Positions 63,703-64,000 of a stretch of 64,000 nt of DNA are shown here, piece after piece. Within the stretch, counting starts at the first letter, position 1. Each line of letters starts with the position of its first letter. The translations under genes were made by a program, and so were the position numbers. Location of the stretch: positions 30,765 through 94,764 of the forward strand of contig CALVCU010000005.1 in the NCBI GenBank assembly GCA_944326135.1. Direction: 5' to 3'. Under the pieces are notes generated by a model, which made no database searches, was not told the origin of the DNA, and was given only the letters and a program-made list of their open reading frames with translations. The DNA comes from an uncultured Ligilactobacillus sp. GTDB taxonomy: Bacteria > Bacillota > Bacilli > Lactobacillales > Lactobacillaceae.

Positions 63703-64000
63703 ATGGGGCTATTTAACAAATTAAAAAAAGCATTCGGATTTGAAGATGAAGAAGAAAAAAAGCAAGCAACTCAGGATGAAACAGAAACAAAAAATAGTGA
63801 TGAATTATCAGATGATGATAAAGAGATAAAACAAGAAAGCAAAGAACTTGACAAAGAAATAGACGACGAGCATCCTGAAACAGAAACAGAAACAGAAACA
63901 GAAACAGAAACAGAAACAGAAACAGAAACAGAAACAGAAACAGAAACAGAAACAGAAACAGAAACAGAAACAGAAACAGAAACAGAAACAGAAACAGAAA
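63703..64000 (+). CDS. ftsY: Signal recognition particle receptor FtsY, N-terminal part (3' truncated by window)
   Basis: This start of a gene begins MGLFNKLKKAFGFEDEEEKK and continues with an acidic, disordered stretch. From residue 59 it becomes a pure Glu-Thr dipeptide repeat running off the window. Acidic N-terminal domains precede the GTPase domain in FtsY, and ftsY follows smc in most Firmicutes. The GTPase domain is outside the window, so the call rests on the N-terminus and the location. It starts at ATG 63703 behind AAAGGAATT, 14 bases after smc. Confidence 0.85.
   Translation, partial: MGLFNKLKKAFGFEDEEEKKQATQDETETKNSDELSDDDKEIKQESKELDKEIDDEHPETETETETETETETETETETETETETETETETETETETETE
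63877..64000 (+). repeat. Perfect GAAACA hexanucleotide repeat in ftsY (Glu-Thr)n
   Basis: At least 20 uninterrupted copies of the six-base unit GAAACA run from 63877 to the window end, with no substitutions. Each unit is two codons (Glu, Thr), so copy changes keep the frame. The repeat continues beyond 64000, so its total length is unknown. Confidence 0.97.

Noticed and set aside
63877..64000. CRISPR array
   Set aside because: The repeat unit is six bases, contiguous and in frame within a coding sequence; there are no spacers.

Overview
The window is an AT-rich, gene-dense piece of a low-GC Gram-positive chromosome. Gene families and gene order point to the Lactobacillales, most likely Lactobacillaceae: dnaB-dnaI-thrS-infC-rpmI-rplT, the yqeG-yqeH-yhbY-nadD-yqeK-rsfS cluster, dltXABCD, glnR-glnA, gmk-rpoZ-coaBC-priA-fmt-rsmB-prpC-prkC-rsgA-rpe-thiN, and fakA-recG-plsX-acpP-rnc-smc-ftsY. 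A Ligilactobacillus-like species is a reasonable guess, but no rRNA or species marker is present. I saw no prophage, insertion sequence, CRISPR array, tRNA or rRNA gene. Nearly all genes are on the + strand; the - strand genes are apbE with a PAS gene, rpmB and three small ORFs.

Layout. 1-3.8 kb: end of mutM, coaE, nrdR, dnaB and dnaI (DNA repair, CoA synthesis, replication restart and helicase loading). 3.8-7.4 kb: thrS behind a threonine T-box, then infC-rpmI-rplT behind an L20-type autoregulatory leader. 7.5-13.1 kb: ribosome assembly and NAD cluster from yqeG to rpmF. 13.2-19.4 kb: engB, a MazG-like gene, uvrC, an amino acid permease, obgE and an orphan - strand gene. 19.5-26.1 kb: a purine permease, rnz, a short-chain dehydrogenase, a LapA-like gene, recJ and apt. 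26.1-30.6 kb: the D-alanylation operon dltXABCD, with a terminator-like hairpin inside its leader. 30.6-32.1 kb: a two-gene - strand operon of a PAS protein and apbE. 32.3-37.4 kb: a class B penicillin-binding protein, rpmG, a frameshifted rhomboid gene, yqgQ, glucokinase, an inactive-type rhodanese and a DUF3042 microprotein. 37.5-41.6 kb: miaA, ynbB and glnRA with a perfect GlnR site. 41.7-53.3 kb: the gmk to thiN cluster. 53.3-64 kb: rpmB, the Asp23 gene, fakA, recG, phospholipid and ACP genes, rnc, smc and the start of ftsY, which runs into a long GAAACA repeat at the window edge.

Most of the window is core housekeeping. The most unusual element is the PAS-ApbE pair at 30630-32111. The PAS protein ends in Asp-Ala-Ile-Ser-Gly-Ala-Ser-Glu-Ile, which looks like the motif that ApbE modifies with FMN. 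ApbE, encoded 9 bases downstream, has no visible signal peptide. This suggests a cytosolic PAS protein carrying covalent flavin on its C-terminal tail. Other points worth checking are apparent non-ATG/GTG/TTG starts for infC and priA, the rhomboid frameshift, a missing fourth zinc ligand in MutM, a Fur-box-like palindrome before the Asp23 gene, and the ftsY Thr-Glu repeat.
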